Assembly (NCBI GenBank): GCA_018136815.1 | Contig: CM030932.1 | Span: forward strand, 4,874,407 to 4,938,406 | Length of the DNA: 64,000 nucleotides | Direction: 5' to 3' | Source: Isochrysis galbana | Taxonomy: Eukaryota; Haptophyta; Isochrysidales; Isochrysidaceae | Shown: piece by piece, positions 18,401 through 27,658 of the stretch | How the letters are laid out: each line of letters begins with the position of its first letter | Numbering within the stretch: the first letter of the stretch is position 1 | Notes under the pieces: generated by a model | The model's input: only the letters and a program-made list of their open reading frames with translations | The model's database searches: none | Told to the model about the DNA's origin: nothing | Program-made: the position numbers and the translations under genes

Positions 18401-19920
18401 ATTGAAGTGTGCGACCTGACAAGATAGGTGGACTTGGCGCGAGCGTGAAGGCGTTTGGATTCCAAAAGGTTCCGATGGCGTTCACGGGCTAGAAAAGCCG
18501 CGTAGCCGGACTTCTTCTTCTTGAGTGGGAGAACTAGAGGAGCATCATCTTCGCCCCCCTCGTCTGTGGCGCAGCATTGATTGTACGTCAAGCGCTTGGT
18601 TGCCCAAGTGAAGAGGGTTCTGGCACGGAGGTAGAGAGAGAAAGATGCCGAGAGAAGAGAGGTAGCCCAAGAGCTGAGTGAGTAGTAAGCCTCGTAGAGG
18701 AAGAGTGATAGGATGCGACCGGCTGTATGGCGCACAACCGTAGAAGTTGTGAGTAAGGCGACAAGCCAAGCATTGCTCCGAATGTGCAAGTCTTCGGCGG
18801 CAACAAAAGAGGCACAAACAGCAGAAGTGGGTAGGTGTCGCAGGAGCGAGAAAGCCAAGTGGCAGCAACCAAGGAGGTGATGGAGGGACTCCATAAAATT
18901 TCCAACATAGGAGATGGAGGAGTAGATAGCACGTGAGTGGCGGCGGCGGCGAGTGGCGGCCCGACGAGCGGCACGTGATGAGTGTAGAGGTCCAGATGGG
19001 ACAGAATGGAGGGCTCCATAGAATGACAGCTGGTCAAGAAGGGCCTGCAACCATGTATCAGAGAAGAGAAGTCCCAAAACTCCAACATAGGAGATGGAGG
19101 AGTAGATAGCACGTGAGTGGCGGCGGCGGCGAGTGACGGCGCGACGAGCGGCACGTGATGAGTGTAGAGGTCCAGATGGGACAGAATGGAGGGCTCCATA
19201 GAATGACAGCTGGTCAAGGAGGGCCTGCAACCATTTATCAGAGAAGAGAAGTCCACCCCATCCCAGAAGGGGGGGAGTGAGGGGTGGTGGCTGAAGTGAG
19301 AGTGAGAATTGCGTGCAAACGCGCGTAGGAGAGAGGTTTAGGAAACCGCGAGATTCCTCTTGCATGTTTATGATGGGGGAGAGATTTTCACCAAAGCTAG
19401 AGACCTGAGACATAAGGGAAAGGATAGAGGGAGAGGAAACACCTCCTCCATGCCAAAGGGCCTTGGGGTGGAGATGTAAGAAAGGAAGAGTGGGACGATA
19501 AGGCGATGCGCTTGGGCGTTTTGGTGAAAAGACGCCGGTGACGGCGTTCTTCGACACGAGTTCATCGCAGATTTTTGCAGAGGGCTCACCCTGAGGCAGA
19601 CAGAAGGGGCAGGGGAGGAAGAGGGCCCATCCCACTGCCCCCAAGGTCTCCCCCTTGGTGCAATGGGATGACGCTCGCTTGCGGTGAGGTGCGCATGCTG
19701 CAGTTCGACGCGCGTCGAGTGCGACGAGCGAGTGCGAGTCTGGCAGGGACAGGCAGGCAGGCATGGACAGAGGCATGGCAGTGGCACACACCTGGGTGGG
19801 AGCTCCATATCGCGCTGGATGCCAGGAAGCAGCCAGGGCGGCAACAAAAAGCAGTAGGGTCATGACAGACAGTGAGAGAGACAGTGGTACAGGGGTGAGA
19901 GAGGTCAGAACCTGGGACAC
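15478..19920 (-). CDS. Copia polyprotein (Gag remnant, truncated integrase, RT, RNase H)
   Basis: One open frame of 1480 codons. The first 500 or so residues are low-complexity and contain two 60-residue tandem repeats; they may be untranslated leader. A Gag-like block 'FSGERSEYMEWAILFSGYIA' ... 'LYGLLLQALPASLRVSVFHG' is joined, near position 18045, straight to the C-terminal half of integrase ('EYTPQQNSHVERMWG'). Thus the Gag zinc knuckle, the protease and the integrase HHCC and first catalytic part are missing, by an in-frame internal deletion. The reverse transcriptase is intact: 'FKARLVADGNTQRYGVDFDR', 'IDVRQAYLQATL', catalytic 'LVYVDDALIV'. RNase H follows ('SLSSAEAEYFGAMLA', 'ADILTKPL'). 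The frame is open, but the product cannot be autonomous because the protease and integrase core are gone. Confidence 0.9.
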   Translation of the reverse strand: MSQVLTSLTPVPLSLSLSVMTLLLFVAALAASWHPARYGAPTQVCATAMPLSMPACLSLPDSHSLVALDARRTAACAPHRKRASSHCTKGETLGAVGWALFLPCPFCLPQGEPSAKICDELVSKNAVTGVFSPKRPSASPYRPTLPFLHLHPKALWHGGGVSSPSILSLMSQVSSFGENLSPIINMQEESRGFLNLSPTRVCTQFSLSLQPPPLTPPLLGWGGLLFSDKWLQALLDQLSFYGALHSVPSGPLHSSRAARRAVTRRRRHSRAIYSSISYVGVLGLLFSDTWLQALLDQLSFYGALHSVPSGPLHSSRAARRAATRRRRHSRAIYSSISYVGNFMESLHHLLGCCHLAFSLLRHLPTSAVCASFVAAEDLHIRSNAWLVALLTTSTVVRHTAGRILSLFLYEAYYSLSSWATSLLSASFSLYLRARTLFTWATKRLTYNQCCATDEGGEDDAPLVLPLKKKKSGYAAFLARERHRNLLESKRLHARAKSTYLVRSHTSIRSSALRPSFMVLLLLLSHLPTFVCAPATSEASTLPTFSGERSEYMEWAILFSGYIAWKLTDAIHLLEDDVTRPDEDGEKQRSYDTLNARLYGLLLQALPASLRVSVFHGHANDGVGSYHFRDFLAHRRIRASYSSEYTPQQNSHVERMWGVTFGTARVLLAAAGLPPSFHPFAMQTAVWITYRLPRPSRRNLSPYQLLTGHPPDIRCLYAFGCLCAVVAPVLRRVGDRHFADRGWYGLYMGPSEESPGHVVYLLDSKRVIVAAKIRVWEDQFPGLKDEPRPNWLENDDDPAAFAPAPSPAPVPTPVPAPTAAPSAIRRSPRLLELEHQRHGMNTTSAHAPAMHNTSMAQAAAVFALGAAAAGFDSRSDPLCFAFTSDLLTTGDSCPPFAHAGRDLSPFAQAVTVVADMGDVTVPKTYRQALQSTHADYWRVAINKELGGLMALRTWECVPEDAMPEGANLMHCHFVFAVKRKTDGSIEKFKARLVADGNTQRYGVDFDRIFSTVVKTVTIRLVLAIAAARDYNLSSIDVRQAYLQATLPQPLFMRMPPGLPPRDCRGVRLVCKLLRSIYGLRQAGREWAELLTSFLLKWGFTRSTIDVCLYIFISGSSLLWVLVYVDDALIVDNDSGLRARFVHDLGDRFPIEDKGELSWILNVAVARDRPRRILTLSQSLYVSDLLQRHDAFLSSTTTRTFKSPLGALHLDPSDSPTPGSVAFDSMASKRDTYMAIVGGLLWLANMSRPDLAYAASQLSRFMTNPGPTHFAAAVRVLCYVRDSSTCALLFRPDPSLPFLVHVDSNWESRFSCTGAIFFLYGCPVHWFSKTQRSVSLSSAEAEYFGAMLAARDILFIRDLLVDLSLPPDGPTLLCSDSKSAINMSLDPVAFKKTKHIMRAAAFLRDLVAKRALAMRHVPGNLMLADILTKPLGPAPFCRLLSLLNDCASIIAQSLTSSNSSSAEEATAGTTSASKTASDEKLQ
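18901..19260 (-). repeat. Tandem 180-bp duplication inside the copia element
   Basis: Unit 1 (18901-19080) and unit 2 (19081-19260) align base for base with only a few substitutions (e.g. GTGGCGGCCCG versus GTGACGGCGCG). The period is exactly 180 bases, so the frame is kept. It encodes the repeated 'LLFSDxWLQALLDQLSFYGA'. Confidence 0.93.
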
Positions 19921-20420
19921 CTGGGGGCACTGGGGATCTCAAGATACCCCTGGGGCACGGTGATTCTACAACGATCACACACGCACAAACCCTTACATAT
20001 ACCCCACCACGGTTCTTTGGATAATACTCTGAGACAAACAGGAAGGCGTGCGAGGGAACAAAGAAGGAATCAAGGATTTAGGGAATTGGCGAGTATTGCC
20101 TTAGTATGAGCCGATGAAGCGTCGTGAGTGTTGATGAAGGTGAGATTCCTTAGGTGCACTAAGTCGATCTAGAGTGAGCTGAGATCCCCAAGATGAAGGC
20201 GAGGTCTAGAAGTCGATGTGCAAATGACTCGGGAACCCCAAGAACTCGATGTGCATCGACTGCAGATGATAATGTAGAGAAGAGTCCAGAAGGTGGTGCA
20301 CATGATGAAAGAGGCTGATGACTTGATGAAAAGGAATCTGGCAGACAAAGTTATCGGTAAAGCCGATTCTATCGGTAAGGACCAATGGGTTGTGTTGGCA
20401 GATGACGGCACTCTGTGATA
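19808..20420 (-). repeat. 5' LTR of the copia element
   Basis: Pairs with 14753-15371. The element-strand 3' end GCGATA is followed by the primer-binding-site candidate. The outer border is set by the GCGAC duplication at 20421. Confidence 0.92.
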
Positions 20421-20425
20421 GCGAC

Positions 20426-21130
20426 GAGCTGCGTCGCTCGCGGAGGCGCGGAGGCGGAGGGTGACAGCTTCCTCCCTCGGTCCCTCGGGATGGGGATGGC
20501 GATGATCCCTCCCGAGCAACGCGCAGCCGAGGTGGTGGAGAACTGGAGAACGAGGAGGCGGGAGGAGGAGGAGAGCGACGACGACTACGAGCCCTTGTGG
20601 CGTACGGCCGGCAAGAAAGACCATCACCCCGGGCCTCGCAGCCTTCTTTGCGGACTACGGCGACAGGCAGCGACGTCAGCGACGACAGCGACATGGACAA
20701 CATCCCCGACATCGACCTGACGACTGACGAACGAGGTCGAGGTGAGCGTGGGCACGACGCTGCTGCACACGGACACGGACCTGGGCGAGTGCGAGGTGAA
20801 GCACACCGTCAACGGCACCATGTACGCGCGCGAGCAACGAGCACGTGCAGGTGGAGTTCTTTTCCACGGACGGAGCTCAATCAATCAACAAGAACAAGAT
20901 CGTCAGGCGTTGGGTGCGACGAGCTGATTTACGACCGAGAACTCGGACGTCAACTGCGGGCGCCTCGTCGAGCGCCTCTACCCGCTACCCGTCGCTCAGT
21001 CCGGGCCATCGAGTGGCGGCAGCGATCCATCGCAACCATCTACCGGCGAGGCTTTCGACGAGGCCCCAGCGCTCGCAGCTCGCAGCACACAAGCGGGACA
21101 AAAAGCAAAAGCATTTACCCCCCGTAGGCC
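20426..21130 (+). pseudogene. Decayed coding sequence interrupted by frameshifts next to the copia insertion
   Basis: Coding-like sequence starts 'MIPPEQRAAEVVENWRTRRR' (ATG near 20503), then 'EEEESDDDYEPLWRTAGKKD'. It changes frame near 20640, gives 'EVSVGTTLLHTDTDLGECEV' with 'KHTVNGTMYARE', changes again ('VQVEFFSTDG'), and ends in 'CDELIYDRE'-like pieces. Three frames are needed to read one GC-rich protein-like path, so this is most likely a dead gene. No family is recognised. The copia element sits immediately upstream. Confidence 0.45.
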
Positions 21131-21254
21131 CGTAGGGGTGCGTGGTGCGCGTCGAAGCAATTCGCATAAGAATAAGACGCCCGAACCGCTCCGCACAGGG
21201 GCAAGAATGCGCCGGATGAATACGGGCAGGTGGGCAGGGTCCATAGGGACCCAC

Positions 21255-21426
21255 CCAGTCCCCCGTGCAGCAGCTCCTTATTGCGGTGGTGCCCATGAGC
21301 CCATGAGCCATGAAAAAAAAATCTTGAAGGTGCTGCCCATGATCCATGAGGCAACCACCGCGGCTTGGGCGAGGCAGAGCGTAGAGCGCCATCGCCGATC
21401 GCATCGCCGACCGTATATCACAGGAT
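21255..21426 (-). repeat. Possible LTR end with a second type of primer-binding site
   Basis: On the minus strand, '...CCACCGCAATA' is followed by AGGAGCTGCTGCACGGGG (21272-21255). Position 28577-28563 has GCGATA followed by TGGAGCTGCTGCACGGG. The layout matches the GCGATA|TGGAGCT junction of the copia element. No second LTR was found, so a degraded or solo copy is likely. Confidence 0.35.
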
Positions 21427-21570
21427 AAGATTCTCACTACATTCACATTCACGCGCACGCACATTCACACAAACGCACGCGAAACTAATAGTAATAAAGT
21501 AAGAGCGTGCGAGGAAATTTTTGTGCCGCAAGAATGTCTCGCGCGGATTCGAAACGGCCGCGAGGGAGAA

Positions 21571-21668
21571 GAGAGAAGTAGAGACCTCAGTATAATCATA
21601 TAGAGGTTAGAATGAGCAAGAGAGAAGTAGAGACCTCAGTATAATCATATGGAGGTTAGAATGAGCAT
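21571..21668 (+). repeat. 49-bp tandem duplication
   Basis: Two copies, 49 bases apart, of a unit starting GAGAGAAGTAGAGACCTCAG, differing at one or two positions (CATATAGAGG versus CATATGGAGG). No coding role is seen. Confidence 0.9.
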
Positions 21669-22951
21669 CCATGATGCATGATATGGACGTATCCATATCC
21701 ATATCCATAATAGCTCCCTTCTCTATCTAGTTTGCTCCCCATTCTAATGCCTACCATGGACTCTACAGAGGATGTTACATCGCTCAACACTCCTCTCCTT
21801 ACTTACGCTCCTCTCCTTACTTACGCTCATCCTGATGGCCACAATCTGGCTTGGCACAAGCATAAGCCAGCCACTCACATTCAAAAATTTTTTTGAGAAG
21901 ATTCAGCCACTCACAATGAGTGTGCCCTGTGTCCCGTGTCCAGTGCCCCCAATTTTGGTATCTTTGAACGCGTGATGAAGTAAGAGGATGCAGGATGCAC
22001 GGCGTGGCGCGATGTCCTCCTACCTCAACCTCAAGGAGCCCCGTGGCGCACGAGCCGATGATGGCGCCACGTGCCACATGTGCAAGTGCACGTTGGTTCC
22101 CCAAAGGCTCCAACTTGCCGCAGAAAGTTTTGCAAAACTCTTAAGCCCCCTCATTCATTCTAGCACGGCCCCTACATACAAGAACAAGCAACTGCCGCCA
22201 AGGCGCGGCAGGAGCCCAACCAAGTCCAAGGCTACGACGCAAAGCCCAAAAGCAAGGGCGGCAAGGGCAAGGGTATAGCACGTCCCCCCTCGGCGGATGT
22301 CGGGTGTGTCTCGGAGGCGGTAAGGAGCATTTACTGTTTCTCGTGGCTCTCAGCTTCAGAAGGGTGTTCTCATGATGCTCCCCAAGAATTTGATGTTCCC
22401 AGTACTCTACACAACTCGTAGGCGAGCGGATCGCAATCCAATCTGACCGATTTTTAGTGATTGCGTTTGTTTGCAGACCCACAAAGCCAGAGCCCAAAGA
22501 GCTCCCGACTGTGTCCATTGTAGGACACACAAGGCACCCGCCGTGAGAGAGAGCACACGAAGTGGGGGCGTTACGGTTGCGGTACCCGCCTGTTGAACAG
22601 CCATGATGAGTAGGACCGGACATGCCCGTCACATGCTTTCTATACGATCATTACCAGCAACATGATGAGCATGAGAGATGTTCGACGATGGTATTAAAGT
22701 CTCCATCACTCTATTTGGATAATGGCGAGATTATGCAAGTGAGGGTCCCACCAATCGGTGGTGAGGCCGAGCCGTCGCAACCAGAGCATGTGTTGCTAGA
22801 TGCCTTGGATAGGGCGAAGCAGGGCACTGTCTTCGGTCGCCAGACAACGGGCGTGGTGACTCTGCGCGGGTCATGTAACCCCCCGACTGATCGTGCCGCC
22901 TAGTGTCAAAATGCCGAGTTTGTATGCAGCCGGACAAAAGCCTGCGGTTCC
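21669..22951. other. Intergenic, no confident gene
   Basis: Contains a short frame from about 21988 with 'CHMCKCTLVPQ' and a Lys/Gly-rich run near 22240 ('KPKSKGGKGKG' in another frame), which might be a broken small basic protein. Nothing else is recognisable. The right border is the 3' end of the DUF4079 gene. Confidence 0.35.
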
Positions 22952-23945
22952 TTACGGAAACTTGGTGAACTGGATCACCTTTTGGGTGATCTCCCATCCG
23001 GTGGGCACCTGCCAAGTGAAGAGGGCGACGGCGATGGCATTGAACGCAATATGCGCTGAGCGCGCCGAGTCCTTGCCCTTCTGCATGAGCGGAACCAGGG
23101 AGGCCGCCATGGCCCAGCACACGACTACACCAGCGCCAGCGTATAGATGGGGACCGGGGAAGAGCTTCTGAGCACGCAGGAAGGTGTTGACTGGTCCCTC
23201 GATAGCAAATGCAGTGCCAAGCCCGAGTATGACTGAACCGACCTGTGCGCGAGCGCGGGGCTTAGATGTGGACACGCGTGCAGCGATAAAGAGTCAAGGT
23301 CTGCTTGATGGGATCATTGCTCAACCGCGGTCTGTTTTCGGAACCAACTGCTTGAAGGCAGGTCGACAAGGCCGAGCTGAGGCATCGGACAATGTATGTG
23401 GCGCGCACCTGATAGTGCTTCTCCCGGAGATTGTTGGAGGCGAGGTCCTTTCGCGTAGCGGATAGCTCATCGATCTGCGACTGGAGTGCGGAAACCTGGG
23501 CGGAGAGAGATGGGTTGATCTCGCCCTCAGCGAGCGCATCGAGCTTCGCCTTCGGACCCTTCAGCTGCGCCTTGAGCTCGTTGATCTCATCTCCAATCTC
23601 GCGCAGCCGGCGCCACTGGAAGCCTGTGAATGCGGCCCACGCGGTCGCGGCGTAGCAGACGGCCATGATGGTGGGGTGCGCCAGTGACACGATGCGCCCT
23701 TCAAAGATTCCATACTCTCCGCCCTTGGCCAGGGCTGCCTCAGGCTGCGCGACCGCGAGTGCCGCTGCTGCAGCACCCCACAGCGCGGCGGGGCGAGACA
23801 AGTGGGCGGCGGTAGCGGGCTGCGCGCTGGCGTGGAGGCCGAGCGGGTCAAACTGTGGAGCACCGAGCCGCGTGCTGACCTTGTGCATCGGCGGCAGCGT
23901 GAGCGCTGCCGCGAGAGGCACGGCAACAGAGAGGAGAGCGCACAT
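22952..23945 (-). CDS. Plastid-targeted DUF4079-type membrane protein
   Basis: Two exons, 23945-23409 (179 codons) and 23242-22952 (96 codons plus stop), joined in phase 0 across a 166-base intron (GTGCGC...CAG). The N-terminus is a signal-peptide-like hydrophobic stretch ('MCALLSVAVPLAAALTLPPM') followed by an Ala-rich transit-like region and a second hydrophobic segment ending 'AQPEAALAKGG', as in lumen- or thylakoid-directed proteins. The mature part has 'FEGRIVSLAHPTIMAVCYAA' (first membrane helix), a coiled coil around 'IGDEINELKAQLKGPKAKLD', then further membrane helices in exon 2 ('LYAGAGVVVCWAMAASLVPL', 'IAFNAIAVALFTWQVPTGW'). This layout matches the DUF4079 family of cyanobacteria and plastids, whose function is unclear. 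The gene shares its upstream region with the divergent amidohydrolase gene. Confidence 0.75.
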
Positions 23946-24179
23946 GGGGCGGGGGGGGAGAGCGACTGGGGGAGGGGATGTGAGATAGACGGGAAGGAGA
24001 GAGAAGAGAGGGAGGGAGGTAAAGGTAAAGGGTTCAGAGTGAAGAGAATAGTGAGGGTCAGAGAAGAGATTTCTAGGGGGGAGGGAGGGGGGGGGGGGGG
24101 GAAGAGGAGAGCGCGACGACGGCGAGGCCGAGAGGGGGGGGAGGTTGCGACCCGGGGGGGGGGGGGGGGGGGGGGGCGC

Positions 24180-24241
<62 letters not shown>

Positions 24242-24252
24242 AGGGAGAGGCA

Positions 24253-24287
<35 letters not shown>

Positions 24288-24893
24288 GCTCCCCCCCCCC
24301 CCCCCTCCCGCCCCCCCCCGCCCCCCCCGACGGCGGTGCGGCGCTGCTGCGGCTCTCTCCCGCTCAGTTTTTGTTTTTCTCGCTCGCTCGCTCCCCCTCT
24401 CCCTCTCTCTTCCCTCCTTCTAACATCGCGCTCTGCCTCTCGTTTGTACTCGTGGACACTAAAGTACAAGGTACAATACTTGCGCTTCTGTAGGACCAGA
24501 TCCCTCTCTCTACAAAAGCTCAAGTATTGTAGAGAGAGGGATTTGGCCCTGCAAAAGTAAAGAGTCACCTCCTCATCTCGTCCGGTTCCTTCCAATGTTC
24601 ATAGGAGCTTTACTCGTACATCCCCCCTGACTCTCGCTACAAATCTCTTCACTCTGTCCTGCGTACCACATTTACCTTTCCCTCCCTCCCTCTCTTCTCT
24701 CTCCTTCCCGTCCTCGAGCACCTCTCGCTCTCTCCCTCTCTGTGCCCGCCCCCCCTCTCGTCGCTCTCGCCGCATCCGCCCCCGAAACATCTCCCCTCCC
24801 TCGTCTTGGACGGATCTTTTTTTGTACTAGTACAGCGAGTATTTGGGCTCTCGGGGCCACTCAAGCAAGTAGAGCTTTCCTCCCTCGCGCGCG
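23946..24893. promoter_or_regulatory. Divergent promoter region with (GA)n, G/C-runs and a 15-bp-arm hairpin
   Basis: Lies between two divergently transcribed genes. It holds G-runs (24090-24101, 24152-24176), an uninterrupted (GA)n microsatellite (about 24184-24232 and on to 24284), long C-runs (24291-24327) and CT-rich tracts. At 24500-24542 an inverted repeat has 15-base arms (ATCCCTCTCTCTACA) and a 13-base loop. No TATA box or other core element is convincing. The long Arg/Glu/Ser/Pro frames here are artefacts of the dinucleotide repeat. Confidence 0.55.
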
Positions 24894-25871
24894 ATGGCGC
24901 TGCCGGCCGAGATCGTCGACTGCCACCACCACTTCCTCGACCCGGAGAACAACGGGTTCCAGGGATTCCTCAAGTCACTCGGCGCGCCTCAGTACCTTCC
25001 TGAGGCGTACGACGCCGACGCCGACGGGCTGCCCATTCGGCAGACGGTGCACGTCGAGGCTCTGCCTGATGATGGCCACGCGGAAGTCGAGTGGGTCGCT
25101 AGGCTGATGGCGGCAGGAAGGGCGCCGCGTGTCGCCGCTATCGTCGGGCAGGTCGACCCATCGGCCTCTGACGCCGACGCACAGCTCGACCGCCTCATGG
25201 CCTTGTCACCCGCAGTGCGAGGCATCCGGTACATCATCGACTACGATGGCGAGTGGGACGGCGGCAAGTCAAACGCCACGCATGTGGCAGTCTCACGACA
25301 TGGCAAGGACTATCTACGCGACCCTGTGTCCGCCGCAGAATTCGAGCGCGGCATTGCCCTTCTTGCTCAGCGCGGTCTCTCCTTTGACCTGCAGTGCTGC
25401 CCTGCGCAACTGCCGGCAGCGGCTGCCATCTTTGCTCGGCACCCAGACCTCTGCGTCTGCATCGATCACATGGGCAAGCCGCGCCACCTTGAGGCTGATG
25501 GCGGCGCGGCCGACGACGCAAAATTAGCCGAATGGCGGGCGGGGATGAAACTGATGGCGGCGTTGCCGCAGGTGCACATCAAATTGTCGATGCTTGGATA
25601 TGCCGTTCCTGGTTGGCACTCCAATGAAGCAAAGGAGGCTCTCATCCGTTCACTTGTGCGCGAGACGATCGCGTTGTTTGGCGCAAAGCGGTGCATGTTC
25701 AACTCCAATTGGCACGTGAATGGTGCTGTCTCGAATTCGGACGGCAAGGACGCCGACGGGCCTAGCATGCGACAGCTTTTTGAAAGCTTTGCGAGATGGG
25801 TTGCCGACATGTCCAAAGAGGACCAGGCAGCGCTCTTTGCCGAGAATGCGAGGCGCTTTTATCGCATCTAG
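24894..25871 (+). CDS. Amidohydrolase-2 family protein (lactonase/dicarboxylate-lactonase-like)
   Basis: A single exon of 325 codons from ATG 24894. It opens with the metal-binding signature 'EIVDCHHHFLDPENNGFQGF' (HHH at residues 11-13), has the TIM-barrel landmarks 'AIVGQVDPSASDADAQLDRL', 'AVRGIRYIIDYDG', 'LCVCIDHMGKPRH' (His and Gly-Lys-Pro loop) and 'RCMFNSNWHVNGA' (barrel end; the family often has Asn or Asp there), and closes 'AENARRFYRI', typical of this family. Members hydrolyse lactones such as 2-pyrone-4,6-dicarboxylate or sugar lactones in the cytosol; the substrate cannot be told from the sequence. There is no targeting sequence. Full length for the family. Confidence 0.85.
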   Translation: MALPAEIVDCHHHFLDPENNGFQGFLKSLGAPQYLPEAYDADADGLPIRQTVHVEALPDDGHAEVEWVARLMAAGRAPRVAAIVGQVDPSASDADAQLDRLMALSPAVRGIRYIIDYDGEWDGGKSNATHVAVSRHGKDYLRDPVSAAEFERGIALLAQRGLSFDLQCCPAQLPAAAAIFARHPDLCVCIDHMGKPRHLEADGGAADDAKLAEWRAGMKLMAALPQVHIKLSMLGYAVPGWHSNEAKEALIRSLVRETIALFGAKRCMFNSNWHVNGAVSNSDGKDADGPSMRQLFESFARWVADMSKEDQAALFAENARRFYRI

Positions 25872-27493
25872 CCTCCTCATCGATCGGCAGGTCTATGTAG
25901 TCCTCTGTACCGCGGCATCGGTGGGTGGGTGGGGTGGGGGTAAGTAAGCTTGTTCATGTCTCGTGATTTCACTTTGAAAATTTCCAGGAGCCGAACGGGG
26001 GTGCTTGCCGCCATTTGTACGTGCCATGTGTTACTAGTTACTAGGTAGCGCAGTATGCAGTATAGGTACAGGTTTAGGGGGGAAACCATCTGAAGATTAC
26101 CTTTCCCTTCCCCCTTTCGTTCCCTTGTTTTCGGTTTCCGGGGTGCCGCCCAGGTGCGCTACCTTGGGCCCGGTTCGGGTGGTGGGTGCTCCAGGAGGGC
26201 CTATTATGTTTCGTATTTTGGCCTCTTTGGCTGTGTTGCCTGTTTTTGCGTCCGCGGTGGCTTCTTCCATTGCTGGTTTTTCGTCTCTTATAAGTGGTGA
26301 AGTCGTTCCGGGGTAGGTACAAGTTTAGGAACAGAGTATTAATACTAACTACTAATACTAATACTATCCCGGCCATTCACTCTTTTTAAACCACCTGAAT
26401 GTTACTACTAGCTACTAGTACCACTACTGCCACTAGCCCACTACTATCACGACAGCCCTCAGCGCACTTGCACTTGCCTGTACACCTTGACGCTTGACGC
26501 GTGCCGATGCCTTCGACACTTGCACTTGACACACAAACACATGTGTGCATGTGTGTATGTGGCTCATTTTGTATCTTCCCCCCTCGCAGACCTCTCAGAC
26601 CCCGGCTCCCGGCTCCCAATAGGCCGCAACCTCAGATCAGTTTCAGTTTGTTTAGAACCTACTTTTATAAGTGGGGATCAATGGTCAATGGGGGTCTCGC
26701 GCCTCGCGCCCCCCTCAGGCGAGAAGCGTTCAATCACCATATCACCATCAGGCTAATTCTGAACTTTGCTATAGATAGCTATAGGGATTCATGAACACTT
26801 CTTGTCTTCACTCCGTCGCGAACACCCTCCTGGGTGGGCCTGTTTGACAGTTGACCGCCCTACAAATCACACAAATCGCACCATTTTGGATTTTGTGGCG
26901 AAGTGTTCTTGGTTTTTCGTTGCGGCAGCGGCAGGTGGGCCCCCCTGCCCCCTTTCCCTTTCCCTTTCCCTGGAAGTTTTTGTGGGCTTTGGGCTTTGGA
27001 GAACGGACAAAAATGCAGACCGCAGCCCCCCGATAACAGTAGCTACTACTTGTAGTTAAAACCCTCTTTGACCACCATAATAGTTCCGAGATCAACGATC
27101 TGCGGCTTTTCCAATAGCAGGAGCATTGCTGCTTTGCTTGGGCGGTTGCGGTTGCGCTGTGTGCTGTGTCGATGTCAGGCGCGGACCCGGCGCTAGATTT
27201 CCGTCCTCTCCAAGAGGACTATTGTAAGCGCTACGAACGAGAACGAGAACGCGTGCGACTCGATGGCAGATCACAGGAACACCGTAAGTTCTCGATTTGA
27301 CACTTGAACTCTTGAACACTTAACACTTGAACTCGGTGCGTCGGTGCGAGGTGGGAGAGAGAGAGAGAGAGGGAGCGGCGAACGATCGGTCGGTACGATT
27401 TGACCGGGAGAAACTCCGCACCGACGCCTACCCCCCCTTTCCCCCGGCGTGCTTTCTCCCCTTCCCCCCGACCCCCCCCCCCCCCTCTCCAGC
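25872..27493. other. Gene-free repeat zone
   Basis: Holds a retroelement-like block at 26100-26320 ('cccttgttttcggtttccgg', similar to 54940-55000), a degenerate type-B leader at 26656-26740 (palindrome then G/C hairpin), a (TG)n-like stretch near 26540, and a tract with 'ttgacagttgaccgccctac' related to the dispersed GACCGCC motif (26845). No gene is recognised. Confidence 0.5.
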
Positions 27494-27658
27494 ATGTCGT
27501 TCTGGGCCTTCGCCAAGTGGTACCCCTTTCGGCCGGAGATCAGGCCGTTCACGTTCGGCCTCTTCGCCACATGGTTCCTTCTTGGGCCCATGATGGCTGG
27601 AGGCTCCGCTGAGGCCAAGAAGGCCAGCAAGTACCTCAACCCACCAAAGCACCATTGA
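27494..27658 (+). CDS. Small one-helix membrane protein, possibly a mitochondrial ATP synthase accessory subunit
   Basis: ATG 27494 to TGA 27656-27658 gives 54 residues: 'MSFWAFAKWYPFRPEIRPFT' leads into a membrane helix ('FGLFATWFLLGPMMAGG'), then a basic tail with 'KKASKYLNPP' ending in two His. It lies downstream of a CT-rich tract that ends 15-20 bases before the ATG, as for other genes here. The size, the proline-flanked basic N-terminus, the single helix and the basic His tail recall the subunit j / 6.8-kDa proteolipid class of mitochondrial ATP synthase proteins, but such short sequences are hard to assign. A clean start and stop and GC-rich codons support a real gene. Confidence 0.5.
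   Translation: MSFWAFAKWYPFRPEIRPFTFGLFATWFLLGPMMAGGSAEAKKASKYLNPPKHH

Larger units (their letters stand above)
14753..20420 (-). mobile_element. Ty1/copia-type LTR retrotransposon, complete with LTRs and TSD
   Basis: A 5668-bp element transcribed leftwards. It is flanked by the 5-bp duplication GCGAC at 14748-14752 and 20421-20425. LTRs are 14753-15371 and 19808-20420. On the minus strand the 5' LTR ends GCGATA and is followed directly by a putative primer-binding site TGGAGCTCCCACCCAGGT (19807 down). Before the 3' LTR is a polypurine tract (ATGGGGGGG, 15380-15372). The termini are TATC...GATA, not the usual TG...CA. The two LTRs differ by a 6-bp duplication near 15316 and a few substitutions at most, so insertion is recent. 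Confidence 0.93.

Noticed and set aside
23802..24595. Long frames on both strands across the (GA)n and G-run tract
   Set aside because: Pure products of dinucleotide and homopolymer repeats (Glu-Arg and Leu-Ser runs).
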